From the NCBI GenBank assembly GCA_016715895.1, contig JADJXH010000003.1, positions 1,908,501 to 1,972,500 on the forward strand: DNA of 64,000 bases, written 5' to 3'. Positions 26,002 through 34,458 of this stretch are shown here, piece after piece. The DNA is from Flavobacteriales bacterium. GTDB lineage: Bacteria > Bacteroidota > Bacteroidia > Flavobacteriales_F > PHOS-HE28. Position 1 is the stretch's first letter. Every line of letters starts with the position of its first letter. The translations under genes were made by a program, and so were the position numbers. The notes beneath the pieces are model-generated. The model made no database searches, was not told where the DNA came from, and was given only the letters and a program-made list of their open reading frames with translations.

Positions 26002-29000
26002 ATGAAGCCGCTGCATCATATACTAACGTTGATCGCCCTGGGCTGTTCGCTCATCATCCATGGACAGGGCATCATCCGCGGCAAGGTGACCGACCAGAAC
26101 GGGGAGCCCATGATCGGAGCCTCCGTGATGCTCAAGGACAAGCCGACCGTCGGTACGGCGGCGGACCTGGACGGGAATTATTCCTTGACGATCAAGGACC
26201 CCGGTCCCGCGGTGATCACCATCGCCTCCTTCGGTTTCCAGGCCGTGGAGCGGACGGTGGACCCGAAGGGTGGTGAGGTCATCATCCTCAATGTCATGCT
26301 CAGCCAGCAAAGCACCGAGCTTAAGGAGTTCGAGGTGACTTATAAGGCGAGCAAGCGCAGTGACGGCTATCTGGACCGAATGAAGATCAACTCGGCCACG
26401 AGCTTTGATTTCATCTCAAGGGACGCGATGGTGCGGACGGGGGACGGGGATGCGGCGCAGGCGGTTCGTCGGGTGACCGGGGTATCTTCGGTTGGGGCCT
26501 TCGTCACAGTGCGCGGATTGGCCGATCGCTATGTGGCCACCACGATCAATGGGGGCCGGGTACCCACGCTTGACCCGTTCACCAACAACCTACGGCTTGA
26601 CCTCTTCCCCACCGGTCTGATGGATAACATCATTATTACGAAAACGGCCACACCGGACGTGCCTGGTGATTGGTCGGGGGCGTACATCTCCATGAACACG
26701 AGCGACTACCCAGAGAAGTTCTTCCTGAACGTGCAGATGACGGTCGGCTATAATCCCAAATCAAGCTACAAGGACATCGTGACGGCCGGCACGTCCAGCA
26801 CCGATCGCCTGGGATGGGATGACGGGACACGTGGCCTGCCCGAAGGCATGCCTGACGATGTGGAGGACTTCCCGCGATTCGTGGAGCCGAACATCTACCA
26901 GCAATTGAGCCTGCTCGGCCTCCAAGGCTATTTGAACGGTCTGGGCATCACATCGAGCACGCCCGGGTTCAACACCACGAGCATGACAACAGGCAGCACG
27001 CTGCAGCACCTGGCGCTCACCGAGCTCGGGCTTCTTCCCCCCGCGCTGCTGTACGACGCCACGGCTGTTTCCCAAGCGGTGAACACCTACAACGCCACCT
27101 ACGACCTTGGGTACTTCTCCCCCACGGTGAACGCCGAGCTGGCCTCGCTGAACACGCGTTTTGACAACAGCCGGTGGCGGGTGGGGCAAGGTACGGGCGA
27201 CCCGAACTACAACTTCGGGATCACCATGGGGAACCAACTCGATCTGGGGCGTGACCGCGAACGGCCGGGAAAGCTCGGCTACCTCGTGGGCCTGCGCTAC
27301 AGTTCGGAGACCCAGTACGACGGAAGCTCAACCTTCCTGCGGACCTTCGAGCGGTACGAGGATGAAGAACCCGGGGACCAGTTCAAGCGCAAAGCCGAGC
27401 AACAGATCAGTGTGGTGTCCAATGGATGGAACGCCCTGGGCAACCTGTCATGGAACCCGAACCGCAACAACAGCATATCGCTGATGGCGATGGCCAATGT
27501 CCTGGGGCAGAACAACGCGCGGTTCATCACCTTCCTGGATCCCACCATCAGCGGCGAGACCTTCATTTCCGAGGAACAGTTCTGGGAGCAGAGACGCTTG
27601 TTCGCCTTCCAGTTGGGAGGGAAGCATCTGATACCGGCGCTCAACCTGACCGTGACCCCCGACGTGTCGTACTCGACCGGCAAGCGGGACATGTTGGACT
27701 TCCTGACGGTGCAATACGTGCTGCCACCTCCCAGCCAGCCGATCACGGACGTGGACGGTGCGCTGACCCCCCCGGGTCGTATCTACCGTTTCCTGAACGA
27801 ACGGTTGCTCGACGCGCGGCTCGGGTTCGAGCTTCCTCTGGATGACGATCCTTCGCTGGTACGCAAGCTGAAGTTCGGAGGGGGGTATCGGTGGAACGAG
27901 CGACGCAACGACCAGAAGTACATGGTGGTGCTTGATGCGCCGGGCCCGACACAATGGGAGGAGCCGGGACGGTTCGAGATGAACGAGGAGGGTCGATTCC
28001 CCTCACGCTACGCCCCATTTGGCACCTTCAAGGACAATGACATCGGCATCCTGCATGTGGTCGCAGGATACGTGATGACCGACTATGCGCTCACCCCACG
28101 CCTTAGGATCGCAGGCGGCGTTCGCGCTGAGAACACGGACCTGTTGAGCGACATTTTCAAATTCTGGCGCGACGGGGTCGCCCGCGAGGACAGCATCAGA
28201 GGCACCGTGGGTGACCTCGCCATCAACGGAGCAGGGACACCGGAGCCCAAGCCGGCCTACCCTGGTGAGATCAAGCAATGGGACCTGCTGCCGAGCGTCA
28301 ACCTCATCTATCGCATCAGGAATGACGAGGGCGCACCGATGAACCTGCGCCTGGGCTACTTCAGGTCGCTGGGTCGCCCAAGTTTCCGCGAGCTCAGCGT
28401 CGTCCAATACTATGACTACCTCTTCCAGGCTCCTGTCTTCGGGAACCCGGACCTAAGGATGACGGCGATCGACAACTACGACCTTCGTTTGGAGAATTTC
28501 TTCGCCGGTGGTGCCAACGTGTCCCTTAGCGGATTCTACAAAGCGTTCCGCGACCACATTGAACTGCTGCAGACCTCCGGAGGGGGCATCACATGGCGCA
28601 ACGCCGACCGCAGCTACGTGGTGGGCGTGGAACTGGAGGGACGGGTGAAGCTCCTTCGGCCTCTGGAGCTCCGCGGCAATCTAACATGGATGGAGTCGCG
28701 GTCCTTCCTGACCACGTACATCGCAGGTGACGAGGTGAAATACAGCACACCGATGTACGGACAGGCCCCGTACATCGTGAACACCATGCTGACCTACGCG
28801 CTGGACAGCCTGAAGATGGACCTCAGCGTGTCATACAACCTGCAGGGCCCGAAGCTTGCGGTGACCAACAACGAAGGCGACCCTGATGCCGTGCGTTCCT
28901 TCGAGATGCCGAGGCATGTGGTCGATATCACCCTGGGCAAGCAGTTCGGCGCCCACTGGGGACTGCAGTTCAGGGTGCGTGACCTGCTGAACACCGCGGT

Positions 29001-29100
29001 GCGCAGAATCCACCTCTTCGCCGAAGGCTATGGGCCGGACTTCGACAGCTACCGCTGGGGTACCGAATACCAGCTCAACCTTTCGTACACCATCCGATGA
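26002..29100 (+). CDS. TonB-dependent outer-membrane receptor with CarboxypepD_reg-like N-terminus
   Basis: This 1032-residue transporter of the Bacteroidota TonB-dependent type takes up an unidentified substrate across the outer membrane. A signal peptide (about 1-22) precedes a carboxypeptidase-regulatory-like domain (about 24-105: IIRGKVTDQNGEPMIGASV, LDGNYSL). The plug domain (about 125-235) has VTGVSSVGAFVTVRGLADRY, then the long beta-barrel ends in NLSYTIR. No SusD partner is encoded nearby. Instead its stop overlaps the start of a secreted T9SS-type protein by 4 bases (ATGA), implying translational coupling. Short A/T-rich patches in its first kilobase suggest slightly different composition from its neighbours. 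Confidence 0.92.
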   Translation: MKPLHHILTLIALGCSLIIHGQGIIRGKVTDQNGEPMIGASVMLKDKPTVGTAADLDGNYSLTIKDPGPAVITIASFGFQAVERTVDPKGGEVIILNVMLSQQSTELKEFEVTYKASKRSDGYLDRMKINSATSFDFISRDAMVRTGDGDAAQAVRRVTGVSSVGAFVTVRGLADRYVATTINGGRVPTLDPFTNNLRLDLFPTGLMDNIIITKTATPDVPGDWSGAYISMNTSDYPEKFFLNVQMTVGYNPKSSYKDIVTAGTSSTDRLGWDDGTRGLPEGMPDDVEDFPRFVEPNIYQQLSLLGLQGYLNGLGITSSTPGFNTTSMTTGSTLQHLALTELGLLPPALLYDATAVSQAVNTYNATYDLGYFSPTVNAELASLNTRFDNSRWRVGQGTGDPNYNFGITMGNQLDLGRDRERPGKLGYLVGLRYSSETQYDGSSTFLRTFERYEDEEPGDQFKRKAEQQISVVSNGWNALGNLSWNPNRNNSISLMAMANVLGQNNARFITFLDPTISGETFISEEQFWEQRRLFAFQLGGKHLIPALNLTVTPDVSYSTGKRDMLDFLTVQYVLPPPSQPITDVDGALTPPGRIYRFLNERLLDARLGFELPLDDDPSLVRKLKFGGGYRWNERRNDQKYMVVLDAPGPTQWEEPGRFEMNEEGRFPSRYAPFGTFKDNDIGILHVVAGYVMTDYALTPRLRIAGGVRAENTDLLSDIFKFWRDGVAREDSIRGTVGDLAINGAGTPEPKPAYPGEIKQWDLLPSVNLIYRIRNDEGAPMNLRLGYFRSLGRPSFRELSVVQYYDYLFQAPVFGNPDLRMTAIDNYDLRLENFFAGGANVSLSGFYKAFRDHIELLQTSGGGITWRNADRSYVVGVELEGRVKLLRPLELRGNLTWMESRSFLTTYIAGDEVKYSTPMYGQAPYIVNTMLTYALDSLKMDLSVSYNLQGPKLAVTNNEGDPDAVRSFEMPRHVVDITLGKQFGAHWGLQFRVRDLLNTAVRRIHLFAEGYGPDFDSYRWGTEYQLNLSYTIR

Positions 29101-30407
29101 CCACACGAGCGATCCTGCTTCTTACCGCCATCACGATGGCAGTGCAGGTCCGTGCCCAAGGCGACCTGGAGAACGTCATCGTGGAGACCTATTACATCTC
29201 CGATGCGAACGACGCCACGGACACCATCGGCGGTGGCCTGGCAGAGCCATCACGCACCTACCGCGTGTATGTGGACCTCTGCGACAGCTGTGCCCTGCGC
29301 GCCGTCTACGGCGATGCCTCACATGCACTGGAGGTCCGTTCCACCGCACCCTTCTTCAACAACCTCGACCGTGGCAAGAGCTTCGGGCACGAGATCAACA
29401 ACGGTGCGTTGGACGAGAACACGGTGGCCCTGGACTCGTGGTTCTCACTCGGTGCGGGAAGCAACCAGAAATTCGGCATCCTGAAGGCCGACGACCCGGA
29501 TGGCAGCATCCTGGGTGGGAACGACGGCGGCAGCGCGATGATCCCCGGGGGCCTGTTGCAGAACGTCGATCCTCTCGCAGGCGCCCCGCTCGATTCGCTG
29601 GACGGCCTGGTGCCGCTGAACGGAGGTTCCGCCCTGCCACCCGGTTTCGCCGTCACCGGCCTCAGCCCTGACAGCCTGTTCGAGGACAGCATCGCGGGGG
29701 GCGAGTTCGTGACCAGCAACACGCGGATCAGCTGTATCGCTCCCGGTGTCACGGGTCCGACCGCGGCGAACCGCATCCTGATCGGGCAGTTCACCACCAC
29801 CGGCGAACTGAACTTCTGCCTGAACATCGAGATCCAACGGGCGAGCGGCACCCTGATCAAGTACGTGTGCCGGGACACACTGCTTCAAACCGGCGAAGTG
29901 GCCAGCGGCCTGTTACAGTATCCACCACAGTGCGGCTGCATGGACCCGAACTACCTGGAGTTCGACCCCACGGCCGGCTGCGACGACGGATCCTGCGCCA
30001 CGCCCATCGTCTTTGGGTGCCTGGACAGCCTGGCCTGCAACTTTGATCAAGGGGCCAATTTCCCTGTGGACGCGCTGTGCTGCTATGGCCCGGACGACTG
30101 CAATGGTCTCGACATCTCCATCGTCTGCCCGGACGTGGGCATCGTCGATCCGCACGGTGGCGCCGCCGACTGGAGCTTTCATCCGAACCCGTCCAGCGGC
30201 GACCTGCTCACGATCACCTGGGTCGGTCTTCATCCGGAGCGCGTGCGTGTGCTCGACGGGATCGGCAGGACCATGATCGAGCAGGAGTTGGGGGCAACAC
30301 CCGACGGATCTGTGCTTCTGGACGTTTCCGCATTGCCTCCCGGGCTGTACTTGGTGCAGCTCGCGGATGCGGATACGACCCGCGTGAGACGGTTGGTCCG
30401 AGGATGA
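29097..30407 (+). CDS. Secreted T9SS type A sorting-domain protein, paralog family member 1
   Basis: The 436-residue protein has a signal peptide (ending VRAQ). A family domain (about 20-260) shows ENVIVETYYISDANDATDT, YRVYVDL, ALDSWFSLGAGS, DDPDGSILGGNDGGSAM, DPLAGAPLDSLDGL and NRILIGQFTTTGELNFCLN. A Cys-rich segment follows (about 275-340: CGCMDPNYLEFDPTAGCDDG and a second similar unit). The T9SS sorting domain (about 355-436) has FHPNPSSGDLLTI and ALPPGLYLVQL. The same family domain recurs in the proteins at 30489, 31877 and 34459. It is coupled to the TonB receptor. Function is unknown; export through the T9SS to the surface or medium is inferred from the sorting domain. Confidence 0.85.
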   Translation: MTTRAILLLTAITMAVQVRAQGDLENVIVETYYISDANDATDTIGGGLAEPSRTYRVYVDLCDSCALRAVYGDASHALEVRSTAPFFNNLDRGKSFGHEINNGALDENTVALDSWFSLGAGSNQKFGILKADDPDGSILGGNDGGSAMIPGGLLQNVDPLAGAPLDSLDGLVPLNGGSALPPGFAVTGLSPDSLFEDSIAGGEFVTSNTRISCIAPGVTGPTAANRILIGQFTTTGELNFCLNIEIQRASGTLIKYVCRDTLLQTGEVASGLLQYPPQCGCMDPNYLEFDPTAGCDDGSCATPIVFGCLDSLACNFDQGANFPVDALCCYGPDDCNGLDISIVCPDVGIVDPHGGAADWSFHPNPSSGDLLTITWVGLHPERVRVLDGIGRTMIEQELGATPDGSVLLDVSALPPGLYLVQLADADTTRVRRLVRG

Positions 30408-30488
30408 ACCAGCTTCACGATCTGGTAACACAGCCCTCCGATGGGCGCAATGCTGCGCCGATAGTTTCGCCCGCTCAACCGACGAACC

Positions 30489-31874
30489 ATGCACCGCCCG
30501 CTCCTATCCGTCCTGATCCTCCTCGTCACACCTGCGCTGGCCCAGTACACCCCGCCCGACCCCAGCGGTCTGGAGAACATCCTGGTGGAGCGCTACTATG
30601 TGTCCGACGCGAACGACGCATCCGACACCGACGGCAGCAGCGACCTGGATGCGGGTGAGGTGACCTACCGCGTCTACGCCGACCTCAAGGAGGGGTACAA
30701 GCTGATCACCGTGGGCGGGTTCCCCGGCCACGACATCAGCTTCAATACCACGACCACGTTCTTCTACAACGATGATCGCGGAGAGGCCTGGGCCGTGGAC
30801 ATCAACGACATCCATATCAACAAGAACTCGGTGGCCATCGACAGCTGGCTGACCATCGGGGCAGCGAGCGATGCGCACTGGGGTGTACCCAAGGACGAGG
30901 ACACCGATGGGTCGATCTTGATCAACAACGACGGGGGCAGCACCGGCACCCCGATGCTGGTGAACACCGATCCACTGGCGGGCATCCCGCTCACGCAAGC
31001 GGACGGTCTGCTCGCAGGAACGCCGCCGGGCATCCTTTCCGTGGGCCTGGCACCGACCATCTTCAATGACGTCAACGGCAGCAGCTATACCTCGGACAAC
31101 TTCGCCTGGAGCAGCAACATCGGCAACATCGAAGGACCCACGGCCTCCAACAAGATCCTGCTCGGCCAGTTCACGACCGACGGGACCTTCACCTTCTGCC
31201 TCAACCTCTGGGTGCGGATCCCGGACAGCCTGGTATGCAATGACCCGAACTGCCACGAGATCCTGGAGTACTACGCCACCATCATCCCCTCCGACACGAT
31301 CGGCGGCGGATACAACGCGGACAACAAGTTCAGCTTCCCCTGGTTGTGCTTCGATTCAAGCAGCCAGCAGGTGGACTGCCTCGGTGTGCCGGGCGGAAGC
31401 GCCCTGCCGGGAACTCCCTGTGATGACGGCAACGCGGACACCTCGAATGATGTGTTCGATGCCAATTGCGCGTGCGTGGGCGAGGACTGCGAAGGTGTCC
31501 TTGGTGGCAATGCCCTGCCCGGCCAGCCGTGCGATGATGGTGACCCGAACTCGGTGAACGACACCTGGCAACCCGGCTGTGTGTGCAGCGGGGTCGTCGG
31601 CGTCGAGGAGCTTGCCACGGGCGACGTCCTTGTGACCGTGCACCCGAACCCCGTGGTCGACCGCTTCACCGTGGGGATCCACGGCGCTGTCGGAGAGCGC
31701 GCATCGTTCGAACTGCGCACGGCGCTCGGCCAGCTGGTGGAGTCGCGCGATCTGGGTGCGCTCGGTGAGCGCTGGAGCGGAAAGATCGACCTGGGGAACG
31801 CCGCGAGCGGCATCTACTTCCTGGAGGTGGTGCATGGCGGTGCACGCGAGGTGAAGCGCGTGGTGAAGCGTTGA
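30489..31874 (+). CDS. Secreted T9SS type A sorting-domain protein, paralog family member 2
   Basis: The 461-residue protein has a signal peptide (ending PALAQ) and the same family domain as member 1 (ENILVERYYVSDANDASDT, YRVYADLKEGYKL, AIDSWLTIGAASDAHWGV, DGSILINNDGG, NKILLGQFTTDGTFTFCLN). It then carries two copies of the four-cysteine repeat (about 300-375: DCLGVPGGSALPGTPCDDG, FDANCAC, then a second unit) that is expanded twelve-fold in member 4. A T9SS sorting domain closes it (VHPNPVVDRFTVGI, AASGIYFLEVVHGG). It lies 81 bp after member 1; the spacer contains only a small hairpin (GGCGCA-ATGC-TGCGCC). Confidence 0.85.
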   Translation: MHRPLLSVLILLVTPALAQYTPPDPSGLENILVERYYVSDANDASDTDGSSDLDAGEVTYRVYADLKEGYKLITVGGFPGHDISFNTTTTFFYNDDRGEAWAVDINDIHINKNSVAIDSWLTIGAASDAHWGVPKDEDTDGSILINNDGGSTGTPMLVNTDPLAGIPLTQADGLLAGTPPGILSVGLAPTIFNDVNGSSYTSDNFAWSSNIGNIEGPTASNKILLGQFTTDGTFTFCLNLWVRIPDSLVCNDPNCHEILEYYATIIPSDTIGGGYNADNKFSFPWLCFDSSSQQVDCLGVPGGSALPGTPCDDGNADTSNDVFDANCACVGEDCEGVLGGNALPGQPCDDGDPNSVNDTWQPGCVCSGVVGVEELATGDVLVTVHPNPVVDRFTVGIHGAVGERASFELRTALGQLVESRDLGALGERWSGKIDLGNAASGIYFLEVVHGGAREVKRVVKR

Positions 31875-31876
31875 CC

Positions 31877-32590
31877 ATGCGCTGCAGGTTGGCCATCCTC
31901 GTCTGCGGTCCGCTGATCGCGATGTCGACGGTGCGGTGCCAGGACCCTATCGAGGCGGTCCTTGTTGAACGCTTCGCCGTCAGGCCCGACGCGACGCGTG
32001 GTGAGGACCTGGTGACCTACCGGCTGTTCATTGACCTTGCCGAAGGTCACCGGCTCAACATGGTGTTCGGCGAAGAGCTCAATGAGCTGATGATCCGCAC
32101 CACGACGCATTTCGTGAACTCCACGAACAGCGTGAAGTACGGCGACCGGATCCACCATCGCGACATCCTTCAAGGGGACGATGCATACGATTCCTGGTTG
32201 ACCATCGGCGCGGCAAGTGACCGGCACTGGGGTATTCCGCGCGAACTGGATGTGGCCGATGGAAGCGACGATGGCCTCGTCGAGATGGACAGTGTACCCC
32301 AGGTGGTGAACATGTTGATGGAGCCGGGCTACCTGGGAACGATCCCCGGTTGCTGCGTGCATACCATGAACGGTGCCTGGGCCATCCTTGGAGGCACCAG
32401 CGGGCTCTCCGACGAAGGAGTGGTCCTCATCGGACAGTTCACCACGAGCGGGACGCTGGAGTACACATTGAACGTCCAGGTGAAGCGACCGGACGGCAGC
32501 CTGGTGCGCTGCGTGGCCACGGTAGCGAGCGAACCGGGCGACCTGGTGCTGCCGATCCTCAAGGGATCCGCGGGGGCGGCCCGCCCCTGA
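31877..32590 (+). CDS. Secreted protein, paralog family member 3, lacking a sorting domain
   Basis: The 237-residue protein contains a signal peptide (ending VRCQ) and essentially only the shared family domain: EAVLVERFAVRPD, YRLFIDLAEGHRLN, YDSWLTIGAASDRHWGI and VVLIGQFTTSGTLEYTLNVQV. There is no four-Cys repeat and no C-terminal sorting domain, so it probably stays in the periplasm or reaches the surface differently. The ATG at 31877 is preferred over a TTG two codons upstream. It starts 2 bases after the stop of member 2, so the two are co-transcribed. The C-terminus (GSAGAARP) may be a truncation scar. Confidence 0.8.
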   Translation: MRCRLAILVCGPLIAMSTVRCQDPIEAVLVERFAVRPDATRGEDLVTYRLFIDLAEGHRLNMVFGEELNELMIRTTTHFVNSTNSVKYGDRIHHRDILQGDDAYDSWLTIGAASDRHWGIPRELDVADGSDDGLVEMDSVPQVVNMLMEPGYLGTIPGCCVHTMNGAWAILGGTSGLSDEGVVLIGQFTTSGTLEYTLNVQVKRPDGSLVRCVATVASEPGDLVLPILKGSAGAARP

Positions 32591-32826
32591 ACCCTTGCTC
32601 TTGGGCACGACCCATGCCTTGTGGGTGGTGGGTGAAGTGTGCCTGATGCGATCCGCGCTGTGTTAACCCCATGTGACCGGAGGAAGATCACAGTTCACAC
32701 GAAAAGCCACGATCCATAAGCAAAGGATAGCGTGGCAGTAACGCCGCATGGGGTCGGGTGCGGACAGTTTTGTCCCATCTGAAACCGAACCCCCAACCCC
32801 CCAAAAACCCTAACTCTTTCCAGACC

Positions 32827-34374
32827 ATGAAGAACCTGAATCGAACGCTGATGGTGGCCGGCCTGGCCGCCGCAGGTCATGCGGCCTCCGCGCAAGCGGT
32901 GGGCAGCGCGTGTGGCTGTCCGGACGTGGCCGCCCGCACGCCAGTGAACGTGTCCACTTTGGTGGACGCCAACGACAACCTGATCAATGCGGCGACCACG
33001 CTGACCTGCAACAACCTGTACATCTTGGACACGCGCCTGTACGTGAACGCCGGCCAGGACCTGTACATCGAGCCAGGCACGGTGATCAAGGCGCAGAGCA
33101 ATGTCGGAGCCGCACACGCCATCATCGTGGCACGCGACGGCCAGATCTGGGCGAACGGAAGCGAGGCCTGCCCGATCATCATGACCTCCGTGAACGACCC
33201 GCTCGACGGTTCCTACTCCGTGCTGAACCGAGGACAGTGGGGCAGCCTGGTGGTGCTGGGCCGCGCTTACACCAACAAGCAGAACACGGACAATGACCCG
33301 ACGGAGACGGCCGTGAACGGCGTGGGCTCGATCGAGGGCCTGGCCGTGGGTGACCCGCGCCACGAGTTCGGCAACCCGGTGGGCACGGAGATCAACGATG
33401 ACAACAGCGGAGTCATCCGCTACGTGAGCCTGCGCCACGGCGGCGAGATCATCGGCGCGAACAACGAGATCAACGGCCTGACCCTGGGCGGCGTGGGCAC
33501 CGGCACCACGATCGACCACGTGGAAGTGGTGGCCAACAAGGACGACGGCTTCGAGTTCTTCGGCGGCACGGTGAACGCCAAGAACCTGGTGGCCTTCCAC
33601 TGCGACGACGACTACATCGACTGGGACAACGGCTGGAACGGCAAGCTTCAGTTCGTGTACGGCATTCAGGGTCCGGACAACAGCGGCGGTGCGAACAACC
33701 AGGGCGACAACGGCTTCGAGTGCGATGGCGACGACGCCGCCACGAACACCGGGATCAAGTCCAACCCCATCGTCTACAACGCCACCATCATCGCGCGCAA
33801 CCTGAACGACGAGGCGATCGAGGCCAAGGAGCGGACGCTGGGCAGCATCACCAACAGCATCTTCGCCCGCTTCGCACGTGGCTTGAACATGACCACCGAA
33901 GTGGGTGCCGCTTGGAACGCGAACACGTTCAACGTGAAGAACTGCACCTTCCAGGAGGTGGGCACACCGCTTCGCATCAACAATGTGGTGCCTGCCGCTG
34001 GAAGTCCCGAGCAGACCAAGTTCGCTGCTGACGGCAACCTGAGCGTGGGCGCCAACGCCCTGATCGACGCCACCTACACGATGGGCGCGAACAACAGCCT
34101 GACGGACCGTGTGAACCCGGTGCCTCCCGCTGGTGCGGTGGCCGCGCAGACCACCTTGACCCCTCCGGTGGACGGCTTCTTCACCGGTGCGAAGTACCGT
34201 GGCGCCTTCCAGCCCGGCGCAACCCCTTGGACCGAGGGCTGGACGCTCGCCGCCCAGATCGGCCTCGACGTGGCCGCCTCCGCCGGCTGCACCGGTGACC
34301 TGAACCGCGACGGCATCGTGAACGCCACCGACTTCGGCCTGTTCGTGAACGCCTTCAACAACACCTGCTACTAA
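32827..34374 (+). CDS. Secreted beta-helix-like protein with C-terminal dockerin-like EF-hand
   Basis: This 515-residue protein has a signal peptide (about 1-23, ending ASAQ). Its body is rich in repeated beta segments (YILDTRLYVNAGQDLYIEPG, GSLVVLGRAY, YVSLRHGGEIIG, IDHVEVVANKDDGFEFFGG, YNATIIARNLNDEAIEAKE), consistent with a right-handed beta-helix. The last 27 residues form a calcium-loop-like motif, GDLNRDGIVNATDFGLFV plus NAFNNTCY, like one dockerin repeat. No T9SS sorting domain is present. A 236-bp gap precedes it (32591-32826) with only a weak hairpin near 32708-32736 and a C-rich stretch. A remnant of a relative lies at 24065-24165. Confidence 0.8.
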   Translation: MKNLNRTLMVAGLAAAGHAASAQAVGSACGCPDVAARTPVNVSTLVDANDNLINAATTLTCNNLYILDTRLYVNAGQDLYIEPGTVIKAQSNVGAAHAIIVARDGQIWANGSEACPIIMTSVNDPLDGSYSVLNRGQWGSLVVLGRAYTNKQNTDNDPTETAVNGVGSIEGLAVGDPRHEFGNPVGTEINDDNSGVIRYVSLRHGGEIIGANNEINGLTLGGVGTGTTIDHVEVVANKDDGFEFFGGTVNAKNLVAFHCDDDYIDWDNGWNGKLQFVYGIQGPDNSGGANNQGDNGFECDGDDAATNTGIKSNPIVYNATIIARNLNDEAIEAKERTLGSITNSIFARFARGLNMTTEVGAAWNANTFNVKNCTFQEVGTPLRINNVVPAAGSPEQTKFAADGNLSVGANALIDATYTMGANNSLTDRVNPVPPAGAVAAQTTLTPPVDGFFTGAKYRGAFQPGATPWTEGWTLAAQIGLDVAASAGCTGDLNRDGIVNATDFGLFVNAFNNTCY

Positions 34375-34392
34375 GCGACCCCCTGAACGGTC

Positions 34393-34429
34393 CCCGGGGA
34401 GGCGGGTCCGCCCCGATCCCCTCCCCGGG
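34393..34429. terminator. Strong GC hairpin between two secreted-protein genes
   Basis: CCCGGGGAGG and CCTCCCCGGG form a perfect 10-bp stem with a 17-base loop, 19 bases after the stop codon at 34374 and 30 bases before the next ATG. There is no T-tract, so it may be an attenuating or transcript-end hairpin. Confidence 0.55.
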
Positions 34430-34458
34430 TGCACCGTCCCTTCTTAACCATTCCAACC

